DNA from: Lycium barbarum
Taxonomy: Eukaryota > Streptophyta > Magnoliopsida > Solanales > Solanaceae
Assembly (NCBI RefSeq): GCF_019175385.1
Contig: NC_083348.1
Span: 759,001 to 823,000 of the forward strand
Reading direction: 5' to 3'
DNA length: 64,000 nucleotides
The position numbers and the translations under genes are program-made. Below the pieces are notes generated by a model. The model saw only the letters and a list, made by a program, of their open reading frames with translations, made no database searches and had not been told where the DNA came from. Shown in pieces: positions 22,324 to 32,652 of this stretch (position 1 is the first letter of the stretch; every line of letters starts with the position of its first letter).

Positions 22324-22740
22324 GTGTACCAGAACTTGGTACAGAAGTATGAGGGGCCGTTTAGGATCGTTGGCAAGGTGGGCAAGATCTCATATAAGTT
22401 GGAGTTACCGCCTTATCTTAAGATTCATCCCGTCTTCCATGCTAGCGTGCTCAAGCCATACCATGAAGATAAGGATGATCCCAGCCGAGGTCAATCGAGT
22501 CGGGCGCCGATTACCATCACCGTCTCTCATGATCGGGAAATTGAGGCTATCATTGATTACCAAGCCAGACAAAGACAAGGGCAGAAAGCCACCGCCATGT
22601 TCCTTGTCCACTGGAAGGGGAAACCACCGGAAAAGGCCACATGGGAGTGTTATGAAGACTTGTGGCAATTTAAAGACAAGATTCGAGAGTTTATGTTGCA
22701 GCACTGCGCCGCGGTCGTCGCAACATCAGGTGGGGGAGAG
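22324..22740 (+). pseudogene. Integrase C-terminus with chromodomain
   Basis: In this frame YQNLVQKYEGPFRIVGKVG and LKIHPVFHASVLKPY are the conserved GPF/Y-type C-terminal integrase module. A chromodomain follows: IEAIIDYQARQ...FLVHWKGKPPEKATWECYEDL. The aromatic and Trp residues of the chromodomain cage region (Y/W...W-x-G...W) are recognisable. In this family it targets integration to particular chromatin. It is out of frame with most of the upstream integrase, so it would not be made as a fusion. Confidence 0.9.
22729..22740 (+). other. Polypurine tract of the chromovirus
   Basis: GGTGGGGGAGAG abuts the 3' LTR and would prime plus-strand DNA synthesis. Confidence 0.85.
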
Positions 22741-23253
22741 TGTGATGACCTGCCACGTCATCATGCAACCAAGAGCTATTTTTGCCATGTGGATGCCTAC
22801 ATGGGAAAAAGTCTAGCATGTGTTGGATGATTCTAGAGCTATGGAGATTCTTATGGAGATGCTCTAGATATTTATGGACTTGCTAGAAGATTCCTTAGGA
22901 AGACTTTAGAATATTCTAGTCTGGTGGATAATTTTAGAGAAGGGACTTCTTTGTAAATATGTAGGGACTTATACATTAATTATTATTTGCATACTAGTCC
23001 CTAGGTGAGTAGTATAAATAGAGGGACATCCATTTGTAAAATCCATCAAGCAAAAATCAATCAAGTCTTATATAATAAAAACCTTCCTTCTAGCAAATTT
23101 CTCTTGTCTTATTCAACTACTATTCCCTTAGCGATCTTGAGTGTAGTAATCTAGGCTGACTTGGCATAGCAAGATCGTGAGCAAGTTGTGCAAGAACGTG
23201 AGCGAGTGGTCAAGTGCCGCACGTGCGTTTAGTTGAAGACCACAGACGTGACA
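22741..23253 (+). repeat. 3' LTR of the chromovirus (513 bp)
   Basis: It begins TGTGATGACC directly after the polypurine tract GGTGGGGGAGAG and ends ACGTGACA. It retains the TATA box (TATAAATA, 23013-23020) lost from the 5' LTR. The GAAnnTTC dimers are conserved at 22886-22893 and 22909-22916. Scattered substitutions between the two LTRs indicate some age. Confidence 0.9.
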
Positions 23254-24089
23254 TTTGGCACATAAAACTGATAAACTATGGATTAGATGGATTCATGGTT
23301 TCTATATTAAGAACCAACATCTTATATCTGTTCCCATCCCTTCACAAGCATCATGGATGGTAAGGAAAATCATTTCTGCTAGAAGCACTTTAGAACAGGC
23401 TCAACTATGGGAAAGTCAACAACTAGTTCGAATCCGAACTATATACTTGCTACTCATTAGGGATGGTATTAGTGTGCCATGGAAATACTTGATGTTTGCT
23501 AATGGCGCCAGGCCTAAGGCTGGATTTACACTTTGGCTCCAACTTCAGAACAGGATATTGACCATAGATCGATTATTCTCCTGGGTATTGATGTTGATAA
23601 GAGTTGCAAGTTGTGCCAGGGACAGGTTGAAACTAGGGACCATTTGTTTGTTCACTGTCTATTCAGACAAAATTTATGGCAAAGGCTCTTAAGGTGGCTA
23701 ATGAGACCTTATCATAGCGTTGCTATATGGGAAAACCATCTTGAATGGGTCATCTCACATACCAAAGGAAACTCTCAGGATGCTCAGATCCTTCGTCTTG
23801 TGTATACAGAGTATGTTCATGTAGTATGGATCGAACGAAATCAACGGACCTTTGAAAATAGATCGAGATAGTGGCAGATGATAGCTAGGGAGTTAGATTA
23901 TATTTGCAATGTACGAGCCCCTTTGAGCATTAGAACTAAGCTTCAACAGTTTTTGTTTTGATCGGATGTAGGTAGGTGTTGTTGAATGCTTTAGAGTTAT
24001 ATTTTGTGATAGCTTAACTGTGAGAGTTGGCTATGGTTTTGTAAATATTCACTTGGTGATTAATGAAAAAAGTTAGTTACAAAAAAATA

Positions 24090-24095
<6 letters not shown>
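23254..24095 (+). pseudogene. LINE 3' part (zf-RVT region and poly-A tail)
   Basis: This is the continuation of the LINE at 16516-17461. The frame broken at CWDL resumes with AHKTDKLWIRW, typical of the region after the LINE reverse transcriptase. Further on the zf-RVT zinc-binding region is visible in a second frame (CKLCQG..ETRDHLFVHC), so a frameshift lies near 23530-23600. The 3' untranslated region ends with an A-rich tail at about 24066-24095, followed at once by a TA microsatellite and the pararetrovirus. The element's target duplication cannot be checked because the viral insertion sits at its 3' edge. Confidence 0.85.

Positions 24096-24121
<26 letters not shown>
24096..24121. repeat. 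(TA)n at the left pararetrovirus junction
   Basis: About twelve TA dinucleotides lie between the LINE A-tail and the first viral base. Endogenous pararetroviruses are often found at TA-rich microsatellites. Whether the tract pre-dated the insertion is not visible. Confidence 0.9.
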
Positions 24122-24124
<3 letters not shown>

Positions 24125-25367
24125 CTTATTTTCTGCCTATTCTCCCAATTTTTATAATTTTCGTTTTTTTTTTTAAAATCTGTTTTAGTTATGAATCTTT
24201 ATTACACTGTTCATCTCTTTCTCTTAATCTTGATTCTTAATATCCGTCTTCTTTAACCACACCCCGGTTACCATGGCCAACATCTTCCTTTTATCATTTG
24301 GACATTAAAACGGCCTTTCAAATACCTAGGAATTTACAGGTTAATCCATCGAGTTTATTAAGAAATTAAGAGAATAACCATATACTAAGAGTAATAGATT
24401 CATAACAACAGGTAAGTAATTACTCAAATATTATCAACATAATATTTTAATTCAACATAATATTGAACATAAAATAATTTACATAGTAGGGAGATTAGTA
24501 CAGAAAATGTAGATAAAACTTACATGTCTGAAGATGGAGAGAGGTTTCCCTTTCGGGTAACCCGAAAAACTACTTCACACTAAAAGAAAATTACTGGAAA
24601 GATTAAAACTATTTTACAGGAAGTTATATTACAAAGGATTTTATTGGGAAAAGGAGTTGGGGCATTTTTGGAAGGGAAGAGGAATATGGAGTGGTTGGTG
24701 AGAGAATTTTTCGTTGAAGGCTTTTTTGGTGATTGTGTCTTGCTTCTTGATCGATGCTAATTTTCTGATGCCCTCCTTCTCTGCAAAACAATGCTATTTA
24801 TAGGGGTCTGACAGACTTCAAATGCGGACTTCAAATTTGTGAAGAATCTTTTGAGTTCAGCCGGGTACTCTTAGGGCCCCATCGTCACATGAAACTTTTC
24901 AAAAGATACTTTATGATTTTGTCCGTTTGCTGAGGTGTCCCATTTCTAGATAAAACTACTACTTTATTACAGCTACTTTAATAAAATCTGGTCTTCTTTT
25001 TTTCTGAACTGTCACCATTATTGCTCCAACGTGTCTTGAAAAATCACAAAGTCCAAAGTCAAAAGTCTTCTACCTCTATTATTGAGCTTGTCTCATCTCA
25101 TTTTTCTAAAAGATGACTAATGTCCTTGTCTCTCTCTTTTCCATACCTTTGTCTTTAATTATTGATGCTTTTGTCATTTTTTAATGTCCTTGTTTCTCTT
25201 TTCTATGTCTTTGTCCTCATGTTCCACCGAACTAAATCTTCCAAGTCTTTTCCTTTCTTTCTACTTCACCTTTTTTGTCAAAGTCTTTTCCTTACCTTCT
25301 ACTTCACCTTTTTTGTTTTGTCTGGCTAATGTCTTCGATCTTTGTATTATTTCTTCAATTAACTGAT
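24121..25367 (-). promoter_or_regulatory. Pararetroviral intergenic region, copy 1 (downstream of copy A)
   Basis: This non-coding region follows the viroplasmin stop. On the minus strand a TATA box (CCCTATAAATAG, 24805-24794) is the likely pregenomic RNA promoter, with a single TGACG pentamer about 80 bases upstream (24887-24883), the as-1 position in related promoters. The leader then contains a TTCGGG-taa-CCCGAA hairpin (24552-24566). It is truncated at the left within the leader, at the (TA)n junction near 24120, before any priming site. Only about ten substitutions per 1.3 kb separate it from the copy at 31331-32652, by eye. Promoter assignment is inferred from position and TATA only. 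Confidence 0.7.
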
Positions 25368-26618
25368 TTAAGTGTCTAAATTGTGTAACGCAATTGAATC
25401 AAAACTCATGCCTGAGTCCACATCATTTGGATCTTGCGAGTCTTGAAAATTAATATCTTCTCCTTCAAAATCTGAATGGACTGGTGACATCCCTTGTCTT
25501 GGAGATAATTCTGGACTAGGATCTTTGACTATACATTTATCTTTTTCTTTTGTCTGAAAAAATCTTTCTAGTGTCTCTTTTACTATATTTTCTATTTTTT
25601 CATTTTTCTTCTTTTTTGCAAGTGTGCTTTTCCTTGTAGAAGTCGCTCCTTGCGTAAGTGTCTTTGGTAGTCTCCGTCTGGTTTGGAGAGATGAACATCC
25701 CTCGTCTTCACTTTTTGGCAAAGTGACAGCCATTAACGGATTTGATAAGTCTTTACCGGCTACCGTTTGAACCGGACTAGCTGTATCCTTACCCGATACA
25801 GTGGGTCTAATTGCATTCATTGGGGAATGCACACCCGTCTCATCCATTTTTGTCTGAGATGGAGAACTCTGAGACTGCATCAATTCGAATTTTAATGCTT
25901 GTAGTCTTTGTTCTAATGTCTTCACCTGATCCAAGAGTTGCATTTTTTCTTGAACCAATGTCTCTTTTTGCTGGTTTAGTCTTTTGACTACATCAGTCAT
26001 GGTAGAACAATGGTCGCAAAAGATTATTTTGTCTGTGTCTTTTTGTACATTGTACTGGGGGATTTTGTCTGGGTTTTGTCTGAGAGCTGGAGAAATATAA
26101 TAATTTGGACCCAATGTCCCTCTAGCATAATCTAACGCTTCAGTAAAATTATTAAATCCCTTAAAAAGAGGTTTTCTTATGTCTTTAATAGAGTCTACAA
26201 CTTCTATCCAAGTCTGAAAAATACCATTAGTTTTACCGTGAACTACAACATAAAATTTAAATTTTTTGTCTAAATTTCGGTCTGTAAAATATTGACAAAG
26301 TGCATTTATAGTGGCTACAAAATGTTTAGCTCCGTCTTTTTTATTACGCGAAATCCATAAATTATCCACTAAACATCGTTGTTGTTTATCTATTACATAT
26401 TCTGGTAATACTTTAAAAGTCCAATTTGATGGCTGATTGACTACTAAATTATTGGCTCCGAATTGTATTCTTTCTTCCATAGCATTTCTTTCTAATAAAG
26501 ATGTAGGTCTAAAATGAAGGTTACCTAATACTGTCTGTCTGTATGTGTCTTGGTTGTTTGAGGCTATGCCTTTCCCCTTTTCTGCTGGCTGAGAACTGGA
26601 AGGTCTCATGCTGTCCAA
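25368..26618 (-). CDS. Transactivator/viroplasmin-like protein, copy A (open frame)
   Basis: This 416-residue open frame starts MDSMRPSSSQ and lies directly downstream of the RNase H frame. In caulimovirids of this layout the protein forms cytoplasmic inclusion bodies and allows translation of several reading frames from one RNA. The central part (about residues 120-185) shows the viroplasmin/RNase H1 N-terminal-like fold signature: KFYVVVHGKTNGIF, then LFKGFNNFTEALDYARG. A coiled-coil-like stretch (about 210-255, LNQQKETLVQEKMQLLDQVK), a Ser/Pro/Thr-rich linker and a basic patch (LAKKKKNEK, about 340) follow, then an acidic C-terminus. The start is the only ATG near the RNase H stop, 10-20 bases away. 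It is the one apparently intact viral gene here; expression is unknown. Confidence 0.85.
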   Translation of the reverse strand: MDSMRPSSSQPAEKGKGIASNNQDTYRQTVLGNLHFRPTSLLERNAMEERIQFGANNLVVNQPSNWTFKVLPEYVIDKQQRCLVDNLWISRNKKDGAKHFVATINALCQYFTDRNLDKKFKFYVVVHGKTNGIFQTWIEVVDSIKDIRKPLFKGFNNFTEALDYARGTLGPNYYISPALRQNPDKIPQYNVQKDTDKIIFCDHCSTMTDVVKRLNQQKETLVQEKMQLLDQVKTLEQRLQALKFELMQSQSSPSQTKMDETGVHSPMNAIRPTVSGKDTASPVQTVAGKDLSNPLMAVTLPKSEDEGCSSLQTRRRLPKTLTQGATSTRKSTLAKKKKNEKIENIVKETLERFFQTKEKDKCIVKDPSPELSPRQGMSPVHSDFEGEDINFQDSQDPNDVDSGMSFDSIALHNLDT

Positions 26619-26627
26619 ATAAAAAAT

Positions 26628-27053
26628 TTAGTTAGCAGTAATATTTAATCTACTTAATTGATCTGCTAAATTATTATCTTTTCCTTTTATATGTTCAAAT
26701 TTTAAATTATAAATTGAAATGGTATCTAAAAAGTTTAGCCATCGTCTTCTACTGCTATTTTTATCATTTATCTTTTGATAGAATTTAACTATAGCTTCAC
26801 AGTCTGTTCTAACTAGTATTTCTGGTTTATTTAGAATATATAGTCTGAAACTATTTAATCCATATATTACGGCTAAAATTTCTGCATCTATACTACTCAT
26901 ATTTCCTTTTTCTTTATACTTACCACTTTGATAAGCACATATCTTTTCTTCATTTTTATTACTATATTTACTAGGTTTTGCTTTTAATACTGCTCCCCAT
27001 CCTTCAAAACTACCGTCTGTTTCTATAATTAAATAGTCTGTTTCTAATGGCAT
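26628..27053 (-). pseudogene. RNase H domain of copy A, frameshifted from the polyprotein
   Basis: The frame contains YLIIETDGSFEGWGAV, SSIDAEILAVIYGLN, VRTDCEAIVKF and KGKDNNLADQLSR, so the four acidic catalytic residues (D-E-D-D) of type I RNase H are all kept. It overlaps the end of the large polyprotein frame but is in a different frame. A T-run near 27070 has one more T than in copy B, which accounts for the shift. RNase H would remove the RNA strand during reverse transcription. In copy A it can no longer be made as part of the polyprotein. Confidence 0.85.
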
Positions 27054-30000
27054 ATTTAAATCTGGAATGTTTTTTTATTTTTTCTTTTATTTTTTGTACT
27101 AATTTAATGTCTTCAGTATTAAAGTGTTTTTGACCATTTGATCCAGTCTTTGAATATAATGGTCCTGCTATTTTTCCTAAATCTTTTATAAAATTTCTAG
27201 CATAATTGACTATTCCTAAGAATTTTTGTAATTCTTTAACATTTTCTAACTTGTCTGGCATTTCTAAAGCTTTTTTGGCTATATGAGGCTGTAATTTTAT
27301 CTTACCTTCTCCTAGTACTACTCCTAAAAAGTTTATATAATTTTTACATAGTTCCATTTTCTTTTTACTAATTATTATCCCATTTTCTACAAATAATCTA
27401 AATACCGTTTGTAGGTGTCCGAAATGTTCTTTAATATCTCTACTAAATACTAGTATATCATCTACATATACTAATACAAACCTTTTGTACTCTCCAAATA
27501 TACTATCCATTTTTCTTTGAAAAATTGGTGGAGCTGTCTTTAATCCAAATGGCATTACTAACCATTCGAAATGTCCTTCAGAACAGGTGAATGCAGTCCA
27601 TTCTATACTATCTTCATGCATTCGTACCTGCCAATATCCTGATTTACAATCAAAATTACTAAATATTTTCTTTCCTTGTATTCTATTTATTAGTTCTGTT
27701 TTGTCTGGTAACTTATATCCATCTGTTCTAGTGTTATCATTAAGTCTTTTATAGTTTATTACCATTCTTGCTTTTCCTCTTACTATTTCGCTATGATTTC
27801 TTACCATAAATGTTGTTGATCTATGTTTAGAAGTAGATCTCCGTATTACTCCTAAGTCCAATAGTTCTTTTATTTGTACCTTAAAATCTTCTACATCTTG
27901 ATTTGTTGCTTCAATAGATGCTGTTTTAATTATATAGTCTGGATTTATTATATCTAATTTACATACAATCCTGTTATTTTTCCAATGTTTTAATGGTTTT
28001 TCTCCTATAATTTCTATTTCATCTAGTATTTTTATTATATTATCTAGGTCTTTTTGATTTTTTATTATTCCTATTCTTTCTATTCCTGTTTTAAAATTAT
28101 ATAACTCTGTCTCTATATCTATTAAAGTATAATTTTTTTCTAGCATGTCTTCTTCTCCTAGAATTTCTTTTTCTTCTAGAGTTAAATTTTTTATTTCTTG
28201 TTTGTCTTTACAATATGTATTCTTTTCTTCACATTCTTTACAACAACTATCTTTTTTCTTTTGCAGGTCTGTGGTAGGGATCTTTTTATGACGAATCCTT
28301 GTTTCAGTCTTAAGAACTTGTACTGGTGTATGAGTAATATTTTTTAAGAAAATTACTCCATCTCTTGTAATCATACAGCTACCATTATTATGTAACATAA
28401 AGTCTAATCCTATGACAAAGTCTACATTTATATTAAGGTCTCTTACCCATATCTTATCCATTTTATAACTTGGTTTGTAAAACTCTGAACATGTATTTAT
28501 AAAGCTAATGTAGGCTTTATGAACATAATGTCTATATATATTATTATGGGTTCCATCCATTTGCATGGCCGCAACTGGTTTTTCTAGAATTTTTATTAAA
28601 TTAGGTGGAACTATTCTTTTATTTATTATGCACTTTGTGCACCCTGAATCTACTAATGCTAACGTTTCTATCTCATAATCATCTATTTTAATTCTTGCAA
28701 GTATTTTTATTGTTCCTAATTTTTTATCTTCATTACATACTAATGCTTCATGGTCTTCTATGCTCATTAATTCTGCTTGAGATTCTTCTGGTATTATTGT
28801 CAATGGTTTCATTATTGGTTGTATATTTGAAAATCTTATTTCTTCGTCTTCAGTATCTACTTCTCTTTGTTTTCCTCTTTCTAGGTTACATAATCTGGTT
28901 TCTAATTCATTTATTCTTGTTTCTAATGTTATTATTCTTAGACTAATAGTAGGGTCTTCAATTTTCTTATGAGTTGTTTCTTTATTTATTTTTGTTTTAA
29001 ATTCTTTTTCTATACACATTGTACATCCTTCTATGTAACAATTTTTACATTTAACTCTTTTGTCTCTACTAGGATACCATTTACAAAAGAAACATGCATT
29101 ACTATCCAATCCTTTATTTCGTTCAAACTCATGGTTACAGTCTTCGGCTATATTTGCTAAATTATCCATTGCTTCTAAGTCTAGATTTTCTAATCCTATT
29201 TCATTAATTAATTCGTCTGCTTCTGAGTCTGATGAGTCTGTTTTGATTTTTTCTTCAGTGTCTACACTTACTATAGAATATATGCTTTCTGTATCTGACA
29301 TATACTCGTCTACATTTATTAATGTTTCTTGAAAATCTTCAATTAGCTGGGAATTTCTTGTCTTATTATTTATTCTTTTTGGACATGTATTTGCTAAGTG
29401 TTCTACACTTCCACAAGTGTAGCATTCTAATTTATTTCTATAATTTCTTTCTGTTCGGTATTTTCTTACATGCCTATTTCTGTCTAAATAAGGTTTTCTA
29501 GCTGATGATTTTCTAAGATAATATTTCTTTCTATTATATTGAGGATAATTTCTATTATACTGCGTTCGGTATTTTTTATGCTTTTTCTTTTTATAATTGT
29601 CTTTATCATAACTTTGTGTCGTGTAAACTACGCTTTTACAAAAGTTCATTTCATTTTCTTTTAACTGTTTTTGTATTTGTATATGAGTACATTTTTCTTG
29701 TAGTATATCCATTATATGTTGTATCCTATGTCCTATGGACCACGTTAAATTAGGATTCTGCATTACTCCGTCTCTCTTATTCCATCTATCTTCTATTTCT
29801 CTTCCTAAGGCTCCTGGTAGTTTATTAAATAATTTTTTATTTCCACTAATAGTACAGTAGTAAAAATAATCATTTAAAAATTTCTTAATATGAAACCAAC
29901 TACTTATGCTTAGTTGTTCTAATTTTATTACTGCATTTCTTTGTAGTACTAATAATCCACTATTTGGATCTTCCCCTGTAATCAAAGTATGTATTTTATT

Positions 30001-31323
30001 AGTAAAATTATATGGGTTTGCTCCCATGGATACTAGGTGTTGAAATTCCATTGGAAAATTTTCTTTATAAGCTTCCCATAAAGCTTTGGCTGATTCTCCT
30101 AAAAATGTTTCTAAATATTTATACATTGTTTCTGCGTCTGTTTCACTATATGTTTTTATATAGTCTGCTACTACTATTCCTTTCCAAAGATCTATCACTG
30201 AATTCCATCTTTGCGGGTCATGTGCTGCTATATTTAATATTTTACCTTTATTACCTCCTTCTTGAAGAATAATGGGTTCTTCTATAGGCATTCTTTTTCC
30301 TGATGGTTTAACATTATTTAAAGGTTCTCCTCCTGTTCTAAAAACTCTTCTTCTAGGTACATTTCCTGTGCTAGTATCTATAGTATATTGTTCTCCTGTT
30401 GTTCTTTGAAATGGACTAGAACTAGATGCACTAGATTCCATTAATTCTTTTTGACTTATTATAGAGTCTATTTCTAGTTCGTCATCACTATTTTGCATGT
30501 CTTCTAATATTTTATCAAAATTGTCTGATTTCCTTTGGTTTATCTGTTCTACTTTATATCCCCAATTATCAGTTCGGGCTTCACATAATTTAAAGTGACT
30601 TATGGTTTCTTCTATTGTCAATTCTCCTAACTTACATCCTTTACATTTAAAAAGCATATTTTTATTTTCTTTTTGAAGTCTTTTTGCTTTTTCTATAGCT
30701 TCGTCTACCGCAAACTCGTCTTGTATTAATTCTATATTCATAAAAGTTGTGTCTGTAATTTCATTTTCGTCTAAAGTACTTTCTTCTTCTATGTCTTTTT
30801 GTGGCATATAATTATAATTAGTAAAACGTACAGATGTCTCTCCCTTAGAATTAGTGTACATTAGGTGGGATTCTGGCTGTAAAATCTTTTTTGTATTAAA
30901 ATCCTCTAGATTCCATTCCATCCCTGCATATTCTTCAGGATTTATTTTTATAAGTCTTATTCCTTTATTTCCCATTATTTCTACTACATCTTCTACCTTA
31001 ATTTTAAATTTTGTATTACTATTATTAGTCATTTTTCCTAGAAATCCTACGCATATTAATAAATTATTACCGTCACACATCTCTTCATATCCCTTAGTCT
31101 GTATTCCTATTTTTATGTGCTTTCCAAATTCTGCTAAATTCATTATAAAATCTGGGCTAATATAAAATATTCCTCCATTATTTGTCATGTCTACTTCCGT
31201 TAGTCCTATTATTGATTTTTTCATGTCTGACCATCTATCGTCATAAATTACTATTAAAACTTTAGTTCCTAAGTTCTTTCTAGTTAGTCCTTTTAATCCT
31301 ACTACTATTAATCCCATATGCAT
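27010..31323 (-). pseudogene. Polyprotein of copy A: MP-CP-protease-reverse transcriptase, 5'-deleted
   Basis: This is a continuous 1,437-codon frame. Order and rough residues: 30K-type movement protein (1-200, starting MHMGLIVVGLKG; its first ~131 residues are missing compared with copy B); spacer with SSASSSS; coat protein core (350-600); basic Lys/Arg/Tyr tract; zinc knuckle CYTCGSVEHLANTC (C-x2-C-x4-H-x4-C, about 633); a second Cys cluster (C-x2-C-x11-C-x2-C-x4-C-x2-C, about 745-770); protease LALVDSGCT (about 890); reverse transcriptase (about 1150-1400) with the Y-V-D-D box. All four activities share one frame until an extra T near 27070 shifts RNase H out. The upstream part of the gene was lost in the 1,966-bp deletion. 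Neighbours: viroplasmin downstream, intergenic region upstream. Confidence 0.9.
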
Positions 31324-31330
31324 TAAACTT

Positions 31331-32652
31331 GCTTATATATTAATCAATCCTACTCGGTACTTCCTCACTCCTAGAATCTTCTTATCATGTAGGTGTTTTT
31401 TTTATTTTCTGCCTATTCTCCCAATTTTTATAATTTTCGTTTTTTTTTTTTTTTTTTTTAAAATCTGTTTTAGTTATGAATCTTTTTTACACTGTTCATC
31501 TCTTTCTCTTAATCTTGATTCTTAATATCCGTCTTCTTTAACCACACCCCGGTTACCATGGCCAACATCGTCCTTTTATCATTTGGACATTAAAACGGCC
31601 TTTCAAACACCTAAGAATTTACAGGTTAATCCATCGAGTTTATTAAGAAATTAAGAGAATAACCATATACTAAGAGTAATAGATTCATAACAACAGGTAA
31701 GTAATTACTCAAATATTATCAACATAATATTTTAATTCAACATAATATTGAACATAAAATAATTTACATAGTAGGGAGATTAGTACAGAAAATGTAGATA
31801 AAACTTACATGTCTGAAGATGGAGAGAGGTTTCCCTTTCGGGTAACCCGAAAAACTACTTCACACTAAAAGAAAATTACTGGAAAGATTAAAACTATTTT
31901 ACAGGGAAGTTATATTACAAAGGATTTTATTGGGAAAAGGAGTTGGGGCATTTTTGGAAGGGAAGAGGAATATGGAGTGGTTGGTGAGAGAATTTTTCGT
32001 TGAAGGCTTTTTTGGTGATTGTGTCTTGCTTCTTGATCGATGCTAATTTTCTGATGCCCTCCTTCTCTGCAAAACAATGCTATTTATAGGGGTCTGACGG
32101 ACTTCAAATGCGGACTTCAAATTTGTGAAGAATATTTTGAGTTCAGCCGGGTACTCTTAGGGCCCCATCGTCACATGAAACTTTTCAAAAGATACTTTAT
32201 GATTTTGTCCGTTTGCTGAGCTGTCCCATTTCTAGATAAAACTACTACTTTATTACAGCTACTTTAATAAAATCTGGTCTTCTTTTTTTCTGAACTGTCA
32301 CCATTATTGCTCCAACGTGTCTTGAAAAATCACAAAGTCCAAAGTCAAAAGTCTTCTACCTCTATTATTGAGCTTGTCTCATCTCATTTTTCTAAAAGAT
32401 GACTAATGTCCTTGTCTCTCTCTTTTCCATACCTTTGTCTTTAATTATTGATGCTTTTGTCATTTTTTAATGTCCTTGTTTCTCTTTTCTATGTCTTTGT
32501 CCTCATGTTCCACCGAACTAAATCTTTCAAGTCTTTTCCTTTCTTTCTACTTCACCTTTTTTGTCAAAGTCTTTTCCTTACCTTCTACTTCACTTTTTTT
32601 GTTTTGTCTGGCTAATGTCTTCGATCTTTGTATTATTTCTTCAATTAACTGA
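31331..32652 (-). promoter_or_regulatory. Pararetroviral intergenic region, copy 2 (between copies B and A)
   Basis: This is the same content as copy 1: TATA box (complement of 32080-32090, CCTATAAATAG), leader hairpin TTCGGG-taa-CCCGAA (31836-31850) and the landmark at 31407. It lies just upstream of the deleted copy A. A transcript started here would pass straight from leader into a 5'-deleted movement protein, because the deletion joins 31330 to 31331 and removes the priming site and 5' reading frames. It is the only intergenic copy in the array with a promoter followed by viral coding sequence. Confidence 0.72.

Larger units (their letters stand above)
17462..23253 (+). mobile_element. 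Chromodomain Ty3/gypsy retrotransposon (chromovirus), nested in the LINE
   Basis: Two LTRs (17462-17958 and 22741-23253) flank gag, protease, reverse transcriptase, RNase H, integrase and a chromodomain, in the Ty3/gypsy order (integrase after RNase H). The Met-tRNA primer binding site and a polypurine tract are present. It splits the LINE frame cleanly, with an imperfect short target duplication (cttg before, tttg after). The zinc knuckle variant C-x2-C-x3-H-x4-C and the chromodomain resemble the Galadriel branch of plant chromoviruses; that assignment is tentative. At least eight frame breaks make it non-functional. Confidence 0.93.

Noticed and set aside
28695..28946. Leu/Phe-rich plus-strand frame resembling a membrane protein (also at 35930-36181)
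   Set aside because: It lies antisense to the polyprotein of the pararetrovirus. The hydrophobic look comes from the AT-rich Lys/Glu/Asn coding on the opposite strand.
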